A stretch of 64,000 bases of DNA from Chlorokybus atmophyticus (Eukaryota; Streptophyta; Chlorokybophyceae; Chlorokybales; Chlorokybaceae), in NCBI GenBank assembly GCA_009103225.1, contig RHPI01000260.1, positions 94,469-158,468 of the forward strand, in the 5' to 3' direction. Position numbers and translations under genes: made by a program. Shown one piece after another: positions 25,901 through 41,400 of the stretch. The notes beneath the pieces are model-generated. The model was not told the DNA's origin. It searched no databases and worked only from the letters and a program-made list of their open reading frames with translations. Position 1 is the stretch's first letter; each line of letters starts with the position of its first letter.

Positions 25901-27924
25901 AACATAGCTGATTTCAACCAACAGCAATGGTCACGACACAACAACACAAACATCCTACCTGGCAATGTGGGAAACACGCGCGTAGAACACTTCTGCCGGG
26001 TCGCGCCCGGCAAGCAGGCTGCTGAGCTGCTGTTCGCTCTCCCACACGGCTTGAATGATGTTTTGCAAAGCGCGGCCCGCATGCATGTTGGCCGAAGGAG
26101 CTCCCACTTGGTTGTCTTCTTGCGCGAGTGCTGGACTGTTTGCTTCATCACCCTGTGCCCACCTTTGCTCAACGAAGAAGTTGTGCGCCTCTCTCAACGC
26201 CACCATTGCCGCAGTCTTCTCCCCGTGCTCAAGTATTGCCAGTTGAGTGCTTTCTGCAGCGGCTGTTGTAAGAGACATAACATGGGTAGGAAGACATGCA
26301 TGAACATATTCATCAGGGCTGTACCGTGCAGAAGCTCCCAGGTCCCGGAGACTTGAAGAAACTGCAAGTAAGCCGCATGCCTTCGCTGCTTTTGCTCTAG
26401 CTGCGAGCTTGCAGCCGCCGCCCCTCCGCCCGCCCATTGCTTGGTTAAAGTATCCACAATCTCTCTGCACGCCGTACACTATGCGCATGAGACATGCACA
26501 CATTCAACTAGCATATGTGTGCAGGCAATGCTTGTGTGCATGTAACCAGATGCATGCGCAATACGCCACACACTCCCTTTGGTACAACTTTCATATCCCC
26601 AAGCCGTTTTGCTCGCAGCAGTAGCAATGCACCTGCAGCAATGTGTACTCCCAGCAAAGACGTGCACTGCATGCATCCCTCACCTGCTAGCGATGGCAAA
26701 AGGGTTGCCTTCTCCTGTGTTTGAAGACTCCTTGACCAGGCGTTGCAAGGTTGACTGACCCTGGGTGCTGTGCCTGAGGTAAGCCTCAAACAGGCGCGCA
26801 ATCTGCACATCACATAAGGTGTGTCCGCATGTCAGTCGGTCAAGAGCAGATTCGATCCACATGAAACGACCTGCCATGCTTTCATTAAACTATTGTAGAA
26901 CGGAAACAGCATTTGCTACATACAGGTGTCGCATTTGGTGGTTTGGTTTTAACAGACTTGTGCGCCAACACTGCGCACATCGGTTGCTATGCATTGTGGG
27001 CTGCAGATCGTCGTCATACGTGTAGTGCATTCACAAGCAGTGTGCATGCACTTGTGTGTGAATGCTGTGCATTCCACTAATGCTGTTTGAATGCTGCCGC
27101 GCTTGGACGCAAGGCGACTTGAGTGGGCAGTATGTGCGGATTAAATTCCGCTGGTCATTCTGTTGTGCAAGCGACTGTTGCAAAGCGACAACTCGGTGAG
27201 CTTGCACTAGGAGTCAGCTGACTTCAGCTTGAAGTCACGAAGCAACGAAAACAAGCTGCTGCTTCACACGCACGCCAACTTACAGCTCCAGTTTAACAGC
27301 TTGACCGAGCATGCACTTCTAGTAGTATTGCTTAGCAAATACAAAACGCCAAGTCAAGCCAAGCCAAGGCAAGCCATGCAATGGTTGCAATGCCATGGCA
27401 ATGCAGTAGCATTGCATACCTCTTGAGCCGCCTTGTCCGTAAGCTCCTGCTGCACCAGCGCCGTCGCCATGGTCTCCAGAAGCCTCGACGCTAAGAGCTA
27501 AAAGCACACCTACACCGCCATCGCCACCGCCGCTCCTGCAGCTACCTGTCTTACAGCCACTGCAATCCTTGCCTATGTTTGCTTTCCTTGCCTCAGAAGA
27601 AGTGCCCTTGATGGCGGCGACTTTGGCGGCGGTGGTGGGGGCGGCGGGGAGCGTGTCGGGCTGGTTGTCGAGGAGGTGCACGCACAGGGCTGCTGCGTGC
27701 AGACGGGAGCAGAAGCAAGGCCAGGTGGGCGCAGGGCTCAGCTTGTCTCCTGCTTCTGCTGCTGCTGTTGAACCTTTTACTCCTAGTGGGCGGCGGAGGC
27801 GGAGGCGTCAGCACCGCCTCCGACAGCAATTCTCTTGCCAGCTGGATGGCTTGGAGGGTCAACTCAGAGCAGCAGCTTCGCCGGCGCAAAGCCGATCTGA
27901 GGGCGCACAGCGCGATGACCGCGA
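22912..27924 (-). CDS. Nup133-like nucleoporin, C-terminal helical domain (5' end unresolved)
   Basis: Structural subunit of the Y-complex (Nup107-160) of the nuclear pore. Thirteen exons join in phase from 27497 to the stop: 27497-27420, 26802-26684, 26464-26325, 26262-25959, 25890-25741, 25465-25260, 24929-24805, 24704-24561, 24498-24325, 24114-23935, 23751-23512, 23285-23120 and 22967-22912, giving 693 residues. The segment KQRRHAAYLQFLQVSGTWEL, the ILEHGEKTAAMVALREAHNF helix, FVDNKQYAQLLILKP, the DLSWLHQV junction with the TLSKLASQS helix, RKRALCIGKIARLAE, and LLERAWLAAAGLDDW all follow the Nup133 helical stack. A further coding-looking segment lies at about 27590-27924. The family normally also has an N-terminal beta-propeller of some 450 residues; none is visible before the poly-C run at 28361. 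An ATG at 26877 also opens the second exon's frame but lies inside what looks like an intron. Confidence 0.82.
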
Positions 27925-30438
<2,514 letters not shown>

Positions 30439-31145
30439 CGTAGCAGCTGTCATTGCTCGCCACCTGACTGGATACACATTGTAGCAGTCACCATTCTTTT
30501 TATCAATGAGTTTAGCATAATTCATTCATCAAGTAAAGAGTCTGCCAATCATCGTTGAACACCAATCAAGCCACACTTTTTGAGAAAAGGATCATGTTTA
30601 AGACTAAATCAATTAATTTGTATGGTTTTTGCGGATTATCCTCGCACAATGAGCAACACAAATCAAAGGCGACATGAGTGGCATCACAGGCAAGCAAGAG
30701 TTGATGGTCAGAACTTCAACCATAGTAGCACTCTACGTAGATATGGGTAGTGTGCAGGCGTTGCAGCCCGGTGGTAAACCTAGTATGCGTGTTGGGTGAG
30801 TGTTGGTGTGGATGCGTGTGCCACTCCGCTTGAGATATAAGTTGTAGGGCAAAGAGGCAATCCCAATGCACAACAAGCAGCACCATAATAGCATCAAGCA
30901 TATTTGGGAGATGAGAGAGGTAACACCATGTCAACATGCATGCATGGCTAACGGGGACGGGCGGTAGTGTCATAGTAATAGTGGTTAGCCCGGTAGTGAT
31001 GGTGTACAACTTGATTAACTGAATTGGTAGTGTGCATGTGAGTGTTGGTGTGCATGTGGCATATGTATGCGTGTGTCTCACACATCACTTCACATACCCT
31101 ATATACTAGACACCAAGACAGGCAAGAGCAACACTTCAGTTATCT

Positions 31146-31170
31146 CACACACACACACACACACACACAC
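31146..31170. repeat. CA dinucleotide microsatellite
   Basis: About twelve CA units in the convergent intergenic region. Confidence 0.9.
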
Positions 31171-32528
31171 GGGCTTGCACAATTATGTTGCGCTACATGC
31201 ACTACTTGTTGAACGCATGCAAAGCATCTACGTGCATGCAAATGTGGTAAAAGTTCATGCACACACATTTTTGACCCACAGCACATAAAGGTTGACTACG
31301 ACGCGAGAGAGCTGGTAAGTGAGGCCACGTCCTTTGCAGGTTGGTGCAGCCCCGCTGGTTGGACCAAGATAGCGCATGCAGCCCAATACCCGTACAAGTG
31401 TTGTGGTCGGCTGCTTGGCAAGGATTGAACAACAATTAAAGCGATAAAGCTTGCTTAAATTGCTAGCTCCCAACCCACGTCGCTAGATTAAGTTGCTGCG
31501 CGCACTCTGAAACCAGCGCTGCAAAATGCTTTCCCAACCAACCGTACCTATCCAGTGCAAGAGGCACAAAGGCGTCATCTGTATAGTGATCAACATACGT
31601 GCACCTCTTCGCTTGCACATGATGTTGCTCTCAACTTTGCGTGAGGTGCTAAATGATGACAACAATCATATTACATTCGCAATTCCTAGCTCGAATTGGA
31701 TGGCACATGTCTATCTGTCTGTTCGCTGTCTCTCTCGGCAACAACCGCCTTACTTCAGCCGCTTGCGGCAACAACAAAACCATACTCGAACAGCAATGAA
31801 GTCACCATGTCGCGTACCGTTGTTCGTCTCGGACAATGCAATCGTTTGTTTGTGCACATACCATGCCCAAGCCAAATGGATTGCAGAATGCGCTGGGACA
31901 GTATAATTATTCTAGAACAAAAAACGTTCTTTGTTCGTACCCACGTTGGTGGTTTAATATTTGAAGAACATAAGGTTCGAAAAGAATGTTCTTTGTTTTG
32001 CATGCATGGCGTATGTAGGGAACGAACCTTACGCAGTCACGGAATATCACGCATAATCGCATAATTGGTTTGCAGTGTGATTTTACGTGACACTTCACGC
32101 AACGTGACTCAACAGCACATTAATGGTAAATACATGCTTTCATATACATGATGGTGAACAAATTGTATGCCATTAATGATACAATGCTTCGCGGTTGGTT
32201 CATGCATGTGATCATGACGATAAATGTATACTTTATGTATTTTATGTACATTCTCGTTGAGAATCTAATTGATATCTTTGTTCGTCATCAATGGTTCGTT
32301 CAGTGTCACTTGTGAATATTGTTTGTTCCGTACTCCAAGAACAAAATAAGGGTTATATGAACCTTAGAATGACAGTACTATTCAAGTTCTTTATTTTTGT
32401 TCGATCATGCCCAAACCTACGTTCGGCCTCAGTTCTATTTTGCAGGTCAATTTGCGGGTCACATCGGTCTTTGCAATTGCCAATGCAAGTGAAAGGCGAG
32501 ATGGCTGGTTTCGCCTTCACCACCATTC

Positions 32529-32530
<2 letters not shown>

Positions 32531-32592
<62 letters not shown>

Positions 32593-32614
32593 GATNNNNN
32601 NNNNNNNNNNNNNN

Positions 32615-32672
<58 letters not shown>
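32531..32672. repeat. GA dinucleotide microsatellite with internal 19-base gap
   Basis: AG/GA units on both sides of a short GTGAT and a run of N at 32596-32614. Total length is therefore uncertain. Confidence 0.92.
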
Positions 32673-32674
<2 letters not shown>

Positions 32675-33045
32675 GTGATGCAAACTGGCAGCACCTTTAC
32701 TGTAACTGTGTTGATCGACCTGGCGTAAGTTGACAACAACAGCAGGCACATTGCGCATGCGGCTGTAATACTGTGTAACGCAGTAAACCTCACGTTGTAG
32801 CACCAATACACTGTTCGCGTGCATAGCCCATCCCAAATCGGTTCACTTCCTGACTATCATCAGTCTCAACGTTGCGATTTCACCATGCCTAACTGCTCTT
32901 TTTGCACTTGTGAAACAAGTGGCGAGTGACCGATACAGATGCATGCAACTCAGGTCGTGCTTGTAACTGACAGTTCAGTTTACTCTCAAGGTTCCTTGCG
33001 CAGTGCAGCGTGTTGCCCAGCAGACAATACCTAGTAGCTCGCTAT

Positions 33046-36000
33046 CTAATTTAGGGATGCAACAGTACAACCACCTTGCGAGTCCGCATGTGGCTCGTGC
33101 CTGCTGACGTTTCTGTTGGAGCTGAGCTCTTGCAACACCGCGTCCTTCAAACGACCGGTTCCAAAGCCGTGAATGACATATAAGACACCAGTACTATTCC
33201 TGAACAACCAGAAGCACAGTGATCAGATAACGACTCAGCAGAACGCTTTGTTTCAAACAGATCAATGCGTGCATTTGACATGTGCTGCCACTGCTGCTGC
33301 TTGTAGCAAAGCTCGACTCACCCTCTTAGTATTGCTTCCTGCAAGATTGGCAGCGCCTCTTCAGCCTACGAAATGCACATGACATGTTTAGTTGGGGTGC
33401 AAGCCTCATGGATCAACTGACAATATTGTAAAACTTCCCGCCTACCCGCTTCCCTCGAAGGTCAACCGTGTTGGCGGTTGTTTGCAACAGGAGGTGTGAG
33501 TCGGATGCTGGCGCTGCTGTTGGAAAACCATTCCCAGTGAAAGACTCTATCACCGGTCTAGCTTTCCTTCTAGCCTGCACAAATGCTGCTTGGATAAGCA
33601 ACTGGGCGCTGCACCGATATTAGAAGCAATGTCCGAAATGTTATCTGTAAGAGTTGCTAGACCACAACTGCACAGCGCACCATACCTTGATACTATTTCG
33701 CAGCTCTGAAGTGATTGCAAAACCTTTTGCGACGCCCGATGAATCCTTCATGGCTGACAGGTCCCCAGACTGCGGTCTCAACACCTCACTGAGGTCAACT
33801 TTCATCCGCATGGATCCAAACTTGACAACCACATCGCCGGATGCGTCCACAGCCTCAAGTACTTCAACAGTTTGAGGACCAAACCTCGCCACTACCACTT
33901 GTTCACCGACACTGGGTACCCAATCCGCATCTTCATCATCATCATCATCTGGCCCTGCACGAGTGATTCGCAAAGCAATAGAGTTAGAGCAGGACACACC
34001 GCTTGCGATGAAGTTGGATCACAACTACTGGCATGCTACAGCGTGACGAATCCTCTAATGCTTGCGTTTCACCGTCTGTGACGCAAACTTACCTCTCCAC
34101 AGGCTTTCATTTGCAGTGGTAGCCGCAAATTGCTCCACAATGCGCGTGATGTCTTCAGATGCATCCTTGGCTGCGATGCTTCTCTCCTGGCGCTTGAACG
34201 CATCTAGAACACTGTGTATCTGAGCACGGGCCTTTTCAACAGTCTCCTTGGCTTCCAGTGACATTCTCTTCTTTTCCTCTCGCTCGCATTGTGGCAGCTC
34301 AGCCACTTCCTTTTGCAACTGCCCCACAAAAAGAGACAGCACTGTTGTCAATAGCAATGCAGCATGCTGAGGTTTGCGCAGAAACAATGATGGTGCCGTG
34401 TTTGCAACAGAACAAGCGTGGAGGGGGCAATTACTACTGTGACACTGCGCAGCCCATAACGCCATGGCCATAATGGTCCTCACCTGAGCATGTGAAGCAT
34501 GAACCTCCTCAAAGAGTTGCCGTGCCTCTGCAGCTCGCATCTGCATCCGCAACTGGCTGTGAGGCAACACAGGGACCCAGAGTTGGTGCAACCCAGGCAT
34601 AATACCAATTCAGACCTTCAATGCTTCCCGTTGGGACTCGAGGGGTGCCAGGAGATCATTCATCCGCTGCCCCACAGTGGCTGGGGAGAACTGCTGCACA
34701 GACCGCCTTGCCTCTTCAACGATGCGGGGGTCAAACCCAAGCCCCGTGGCAATGTCAAGTGCGTTGGACCGGCCTGCAGAAGTGCACCAATTGATGCCTT
34801 GAACACCTTCCAATGGCACATCCAAGTAGTACACACAATTTGTGAGCAAACCCACCTGCCATGCCCCAAAGGACTTTGTACGTTGGCCGTAGAGTGGCCA
34901 CATCAAACTCAACGCTGGCATTTTCAAATCGCAAGGGCTCTGCATCATGCAGAGCTCGCAGCTGCGCATAGTGAGTCGTGGCCACAATCAAGGCGGATAC
35001 CCCTGCCAGGTGCTTGACCAATGCGGATGCTAGCGCTGCGCCTTCTTGCGGGTCTGTGCCGCTGCCCACCTCATCTAACAGCACCTGAAGAGAACAATAA
35101 GCAAGCAGGCCGCTGGAAGTGAGCCCAGCCCTTGAAGAGGTGTACGTCAGCCAGCTGGCATGCATGATCACGCATACCAGTGTTCGTGATGAGACTTGCT
35201 CCATGATGCGGCACAGCCGGCGCACATGCCCGCTGAAGGTCGAAAGCGACTGCTGAAGGGACTGCTCATCACCGATATCTGCGAGCACCGCATCGAACCA
35301 TGGCAGCCTTGCCGGACTGTCTGTGGGCAAAAACATTCCAGCTTTGGCCCTGCAGCCACATAGCAACCGATTGCTCTCACGATAATGACCAGGCACAACG
35401 ATAATGACCACCCATTGATCACACATGCCAAGCGACAACACTTGCAGGTCTCGTACATGACTGCCGCAAGTCCAAGCGTCTTCAATGTAGCCGTTTTCCC
35501 GCCAGTGTTAGGTCCAGTGATCGAAACAGCCCTGACACTGCCCCTGATGGTGATATCAACCGGCACAGGCATGCTGTTGGCTTGCTGGCTCGATGCTTCA
35601 TGTGTAGGCAAGGGCAACGGCACAGCCACCTCCCACAAGAGCGGATGGCGCATGCTTTGAACCTTCATAAGCCATTCGGCCTTGCCTGTGCCGGTGACAT
35701 CCGTCGCCACCGAGTTCGTGCCATGCAGTATTGGCCGCTTAGCGCCCATCCACGCGGCATGCTTGGCCCTTGCACAGGCCAAATCTAGCGCTGTGATGGC
35801 GTCCAGTGCAGCCACCACGTCTTGCCTAACAGCAGACACCTGTTGTACAAGACATAACGGTGCACATGTAAACTGCAAGCACACAGCTTGGAGTGCGTGA
35901 ACATGCATAAACAACAGCACGATTGCAGCAACAGATGATACAGAGCAACGATTAACCATCTGTGTGAGGCCCGCCAGGACTGCCGTCTCTTCCTCATGCA

Positions 36001-38111
36001 CGGATGACGACAGTTCAAGCTCACGGTTGTTTAAGTCCACTGCACCAGCAGGCTCCATGTAAAGAGTGGCACCACTATTACTCTCATCCAGCACAACACC
36101 TCCTGCATACACCACACTGTCATGACACACTGACATGTGTGCCAACAACAGCAATACAGCGCTGTAGATTGCAGCAAGCAGAGCTCACCCAAAAGGGATG
36201 CTTTGCGATTGGCACGCAGGCAAGTGCACAGCCGGCCTCGTCTCCTTGTTACAACTGAGCGCTCTGCGGCGCCCTCCCTCTCAAGGCGGTCAGCCTCACG
36301 CTGTACCAACTCTTCCAGCTGGACGCAACACAAGGCAACCATAAGTATACAAGTTGCAACTGCACCCGCTCTATCAATGCAGCCGACTTTCAACCTGCTG
36401 AGTGACGGAGCGCCGTTCTGCGCGAAGTGCTGTGAGGACCTCACTTGCACGGTCGAGCACTGTCCCATCCCTGCCAGCTGAAAAAGTCAACCTCAGCAAG
36501 CATTCTGACTTCAGTCACCACGCACAAGTTGTGCCTCTGGAGTTTGGTGTCAATGTGCACATAACTGCTTGCTGCTGCCGCACAACCATATAATGCTCCC
36601 TACTTGGTTCCGCATGAATATACCTAGAAGTCGACTGCGATGTAACTTTGGATTCATTCTAACTTGTGCAGTGAACAACTTATGCCTTGATAAAACGTGC
36701 TATGTACCTGTCGCTGATGCAATGAAGGATGGCGTCAACTAGGCTCGGATGCATGTTGATTTGGGCTACAATGTCCCTTAGAGGAGCCTCCGGTAAGCCT
36801 TTTTTCTTCTCGCTCATTGTCAGCGGCTTGACTTCAGCTGTCATAAGGTGGTGCTGACAATGCAACAGTAAATTTGTGCTGCAAGCTTGGCGCACTGCAG
36901 CAGCATTGCCGTTGAGGGCTTATGGGGCAGGTACTCACCTTGAGGGCTTCACCAGCTTGCAATGTCAATGCCAACGTAACCAGATTTTCTCCTGCGCACA
37001 CAAGGCCACTGCTGGCAATGTCCAACACGTGGCTACAGCCACGAACGCCCGCAAAGTCCAACTCCTGGACAGCAAAGCAAGCAAAAGCCAATTAGCCTCT
37101 CCTGTCATAGCACGCTAATGTTGTTCAAGATGATGCTTCCTGATAACGCATGGTTACAGTACAAGTTATAGCAGATATGCATGACACCTGCAAGTGAGCG
37201 TGCTCGGTTTCCGCCAGCAAGCGCTCGCTTTGCCGCCTGCTTGATCCGACCTTCAACCCGCCCTGAAGAGCCGTCTGCTTGCCGGCAGGTGTTGAACAGA
37301 ATGCTGCCACCTGAGACCAATGTGCCATTGGCAACATGACTACATCACACGCATACAGTGCAACTATGTGCAAGCTCAATCAAACCTGTGCGCACACGGC
37401 CGGCCATTCTAACAGCTTCAGTGTCTCCGACTGAATGTTCACAGCGTGAGAAACACCTTCCTCAGGTGTTTCTGGGAGTTCTAATCGTAGTTGAGACTTG
37501 TTGCTGGAAACAGCAGCTTCAGGCAAGGACGCGCTGAGGGCGGCCTTTGCAACCCCTTTCCCTGGCAGCATCCCAACAAGTACACGACCATTGGCAACCA
37601 CAATACACAGAACACAGTCCAACACAACTGCAAGTAGCTAGTTCCCAAGCATGCTGCTGGCCATGTTGGTTCCTGCATATTGTTCACTGTGCAGCAAGGG
37701 GAGCCACGCTGCTTCCCTACTGTGCAAGCTACACGTCGAAGGAAAAAGAATTACACGTTGCTGTGCAGACCAGACATGAATTGTTGACTTACCAGTAGCT
37801 GCAACGCTTTTTTGCTGCGCTGCTGTGCTGCGCTTCAGCTTGGACAAGTTGTGCTGCTTCACTGGTTGTGGACTAGGCTCAGAGAGCAACGTGCAGCGTC
37901 GAGAACTGGGCGGAGGCAACATGCATGAGGTCATTTGCACTGGAACTGCGCGCAAGGGCCGCGAAACCGACCACGCCATTGTGGTTGCGGCCGCCGCCGC
38001 CGCCACCGCCATGCTGGCACACAGGCTGCCACGTGGAGCGCTCCAAGCTGGGACTTGTCGATCGCGGTCAACCAGGCGAGACAGAACCGGGTCGTTCAGA
38101 TCAAGTTTCAT
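33046..38111 (-). CDS. MutS2 family ATPase/Smr-domain protein, probably plastid
   Basis: MutS2-type protein, in bacteria tied to recombination suppression and ribosome rescue; eukaryotic copies are plastid-directed. Around nineteen exons, about 1,000 residues. From the N-terminus: an alanine- and serine-rich leader that looks like a transit peptide (ATG at 38111; the next in frame is 38012); the LKLLEWPAVCAQV start of the MutS core (about 37380-37480); the clamp and lever exons (about 36188-37310); LYMEPAGAVDLNN; the Walker A loop GPNTGGKTATLKTLG (about 35490-35530); Walker B LLDEVGSGTDPQEGAAL; the TTHYAQLRALHD switch; a coiled coil (34093-34320); the linker exon (33690-33960); and a C-terminal Smr domain with VDLRGKR and VIHGFGTGRLK. 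The final exon ends DSQGGCTVASLN, a normal Smr end. ATPase and nuclease motifs look intact. Confidence 0.93.
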
Positions 38112-38462
38112 GAGTTTGAAACGCGGTGACGCGGGCGTTGGCGTTGCCGCAACCGTTGCAGCGTTGTTGCCACGGGGCAGCCCGGCTGAGTGTTTGCAAC
38201 AACTCAGTTCAAACCCTAAACGGCCACACGGCTTCGGCACGTCGTGGGTGTCGCCGCCGTTGCTGGCCTCAGCGCTGGCGGCGTGGCTGAAGGTGGGGAT
38301 GCCGCAGGGGTGATGCTATGTGGACACATACCACTTGAGAGGTGCGCGTCCGTGATGAGGCGCCGTCGCTGCGGTGGTCGCCGGTCCGCCTGGACCCAAG
38401 CTGTTGTGAAGCTGCTGCTGTAAGGTCGCGTTGGTAGCTTGAGGGCCTTAGCTGGTGCTAGC
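38112..38462. promoter_or_regulatory. Short divergent promoter region, MutS2 / coiled-coil gene
   Basis: Only about 350 bp separate the two divergent start codons, so both promoters must lie here or overlap the 5' exons. A minus-strand open frame runs through much of it with a GTG but no ATG beyond 38111. No specific element identified. Confidence 0.5.
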
Positions 38463-41400
38463 ATGGCGTATTATGCAGCCAAGACGAGGCCTGGTAGTCC
38501 GCTGAGGTGAGTATATGTATTCGGGTTTGCGACCTATAGGCATACTCTGTGTTGCTGAAATGCACACGTTCGTTGAGCGCGAAAGTGGCCTACTGGTTAC
38601 ATACACGAAAAGCACGGTTTTGCACGGTAGCGCCAATGTCGTTCGCACAAGGTTTTCTTAGCGTCTGAGTTACATGTTGATAGACTTGAACCCACTGTGC
38701 CCAAGCTATTGTTTGTTCAGGACAACTTTGTATAATCAACTATCGCAATGCTGAAAAAGTGCGTTGGTCGTTAAATGCAAGAGTGTGTATTGTTGGGAGA
38801 TCGTAATGCTTTGTAGCACCATGAACGTTGTGTCTTTGTAGGCATGGCCACAGCGCCTCAGATGGTCCCAGCCTGTCCGCCAAAGGCAACCACAGCTTCG
38901 ATTCTGCTGTGCTGGACTCACCGTACACTGCAACATATACGCCAGGTTGTTGTTTGTTCTGGCATTGTGACTGTGCATCCGTAACATGCAATGCAATTGC
39001 TGATTGCGGCATGCTGGTATTGGCGCTTTGCAGACCTTGCAGCAGCGATAGATACGCACATCCCGAGTAAGTCTGCAGCTACTCATCGCACTGTTCCAGC
39101 TTGGCAATCCAGCTCGCCTTATTTCAGCGAACATGATGACCATCTTGTGGAGCGCTTCAAGGCACTCGCTCATGCCAGGGAGCACGCTCAGGCTGTCAGT
39201 CATCAAGCCCAAAAAGTAAGCATCATGCACCGTCCATACCCCTGGTCGACAGAAACACGGTTGGAAACTCTTACTACATTATGTATATATCATTTGCCCA
39301 TCAATCAATTGATCTGGTTTTTGCCTTCAATCACTAATTGGGCACACTGCGCTGTCTGTGATTGACATTGCCTGTTGGCAGTCTGTTGATAGCAGAATGG
39401 TGGAGGGTCTCCGGCAGCTGGCCAAGATACGGGAACGACAGCTGGCGGGTTTGAGCCATGGTGGACCCTACACATCAAGCACCAGCTTGCCAGGGCTAGA
39501 CTGGCCAAGCACGTCTCTGCTACAGCGCACAGTCCAAGAGGAAAATCCGTACTCGAACTCGACAGCATCTACCATGCCATATGCCAGCTGGTCAAGCCGT
39601 GCAAGCGCAGATGTCCCACCCCACGTGAAGGCAATCAGTTATACTTCACAGCAAACAAGCAAGAAACCTGCAGTTTCCGTTCCAAGTTCTGCATCCAGCC
39701 ACACAGTGTCAGGGCCAGGATCCAGGCCATCTTCCGCAGGCAACAGCAAGCAGAGCGTGTCAGGACTTGCAGAAAGGCGGAATACGGACGCAGTCAAGCG
39801 GCAGGATGCATTGCTTGAGCGCCAGGATTCTCAGATACACCGACTGCAGGAACAACTTGAGCAACTGCATGCGCTGCATGAAGACCTGCGGGTTAGTAAC
39901 AAGGAGGACCCTGAGAACCAGCTTGTGTCACGCATGCAACGCATTCATGCTTTGGTCTGCGACATAAAGACAAGACGGCATTGTCTTGCCTGACTTTTTG
40001 TGCTGGGCGGTGTCTCTATCTAGCACTGACACGCACTACTACTATAACTCGTGCTACAGGTCAAGGTGTCAGCTTCGCATTCCACTTCAGCAAGCACAGC
40101 AATGCCACAGGTGTGCCTTTAGATACGGAGCATTGCAGAGCAATTAGCTGACACATGTAGTCAGGCTTGTTGTAATTGCTGACTGGTGACCTTACTTACA
40201 GAAAGTGTCTGCAAGTAGCGATGAAGCAAGCGACATGGCTCGCAGTCACATGCGTCAAGAACTGGCCCAGGCAAAACTTCTGTTAGCTTCTGATGGTGAA
40301 TTCCATGGACACCAGCAAAGCCCAAAGCGAAGCCTGCCGCGGCAGCAGAAGTCTGAAGTCGACCAGCTTCATCAGCAAGTGGCAGAGCTACAGGCACGCA
40401 TGGCAGTTGTGGAAGCCCAGCGAGACCAGGTACTGTGTTGCAATGCTCAACAACTTCAGGCCGGCTCAGCCAAGATTGCACACTCAATACAACTCAAATT
40501 GTTGGTACATTGCAGCAAGCGCAAGGGCAGCGACAGTTACAAAGCGTGTTAGATAGCAAGGAAGACTTGTTGCGCGATCTGCAAGTACAGATGCAGGTGA
40601 TTCTACAGTTATGCCTTGCCAGTGTTGCTTGCTACTATGTATGCAAATTACGTCTCATGTCAGCATTGAACCGTTGTGGTGTGTATGGCATTTGTGTTGT
40701 ACTTGCAAGCTGACTTGCGCACACCGCTACAATGTTGCAGCAACACGAGTCGACTGCGACGGAGCTGCGCTCTGAGTTGTCTCAAAGAGCCATGCAAGAA
40801 GACCCTGCGCCGTTGCGTTCGCAGTTGTTGAGCATGCAACAGGAAATGGTCAAGGTGCCAGTGTATACTCGATCAGTGGCTTTCCGCTTGCTGACATAGG
40901 TGCCTTGCAAGTGCTGATGGCGTTGCTGGCCAGGTTGAAGCGTACTACGAAGAGCTGATTGAGGAAATGGAGTCGCTGCGCCGAGAGCTGGTCCACAAGA
41001 GCATGAGGCTAGCAGAGCTAGAAGAGGAAGTCAGTGAAAGGTCTGGCGAGGCAGACCGGCTACGGCAACAACAGCGCGTCACTGAGGAGCAGCGTGCAGC
41101 CTTGCAGGCATGTGTTTCAAGATCTGCAGAGTCACTGCGCTGTGGTCGTGGAAGTTGTGTCAAATCTTGATTGAGCCAACTTTTGCAAAATTCAAAGTTA
41201 GTGAAAACCTGCTCAAGTCAAATGTTGTGCGAGACAACAAGCCCGATGACATGCGTTTCGGTTGATATCTTGTTCTGCAAATTGGATGGTGCGTTGAAGT
41301 GTTAACTAAAATGACAGGCCGAGAAGGAGGTGCAACGCCGCGAAAGCGATTGGCAGGAAGGTGAGCTTCAAAGACGCTCTGAGCAGTTACGCGATGCAGA

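Larger units (their letters stand above)
30439..33045. other. Convergent intergenic region with simple repeats
   Basis: No gene recognised. Holds a CA microsatellite (31146-31170), a cluster of diverged GTTCTTTGTTCG / GAACAAA motifs in both orientations at about 31912-32000 and 32275-32405, and a GA microsatellite with an embedded gap. Confidence 0.5.

Noticed and set aside
26684-26877. ATG at 26877 as start of a 692-residue nucleoporin
   Set aside because: It closes in phase, but the sequence just before 26802 is a typical acceptor and the exon at 27497-27420 joins the same point in phase with convincing content.
32353-32836. Arg-Glu and Ser-Leu repeat frames
   Set aside because: Translation of the GA microsatellite and its embedded gap.
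37825-38313. 162-residue plus frame over the MutS2 first exon
   Set aside because: Antisense shadow of the GC-rich transit-peptide exon.
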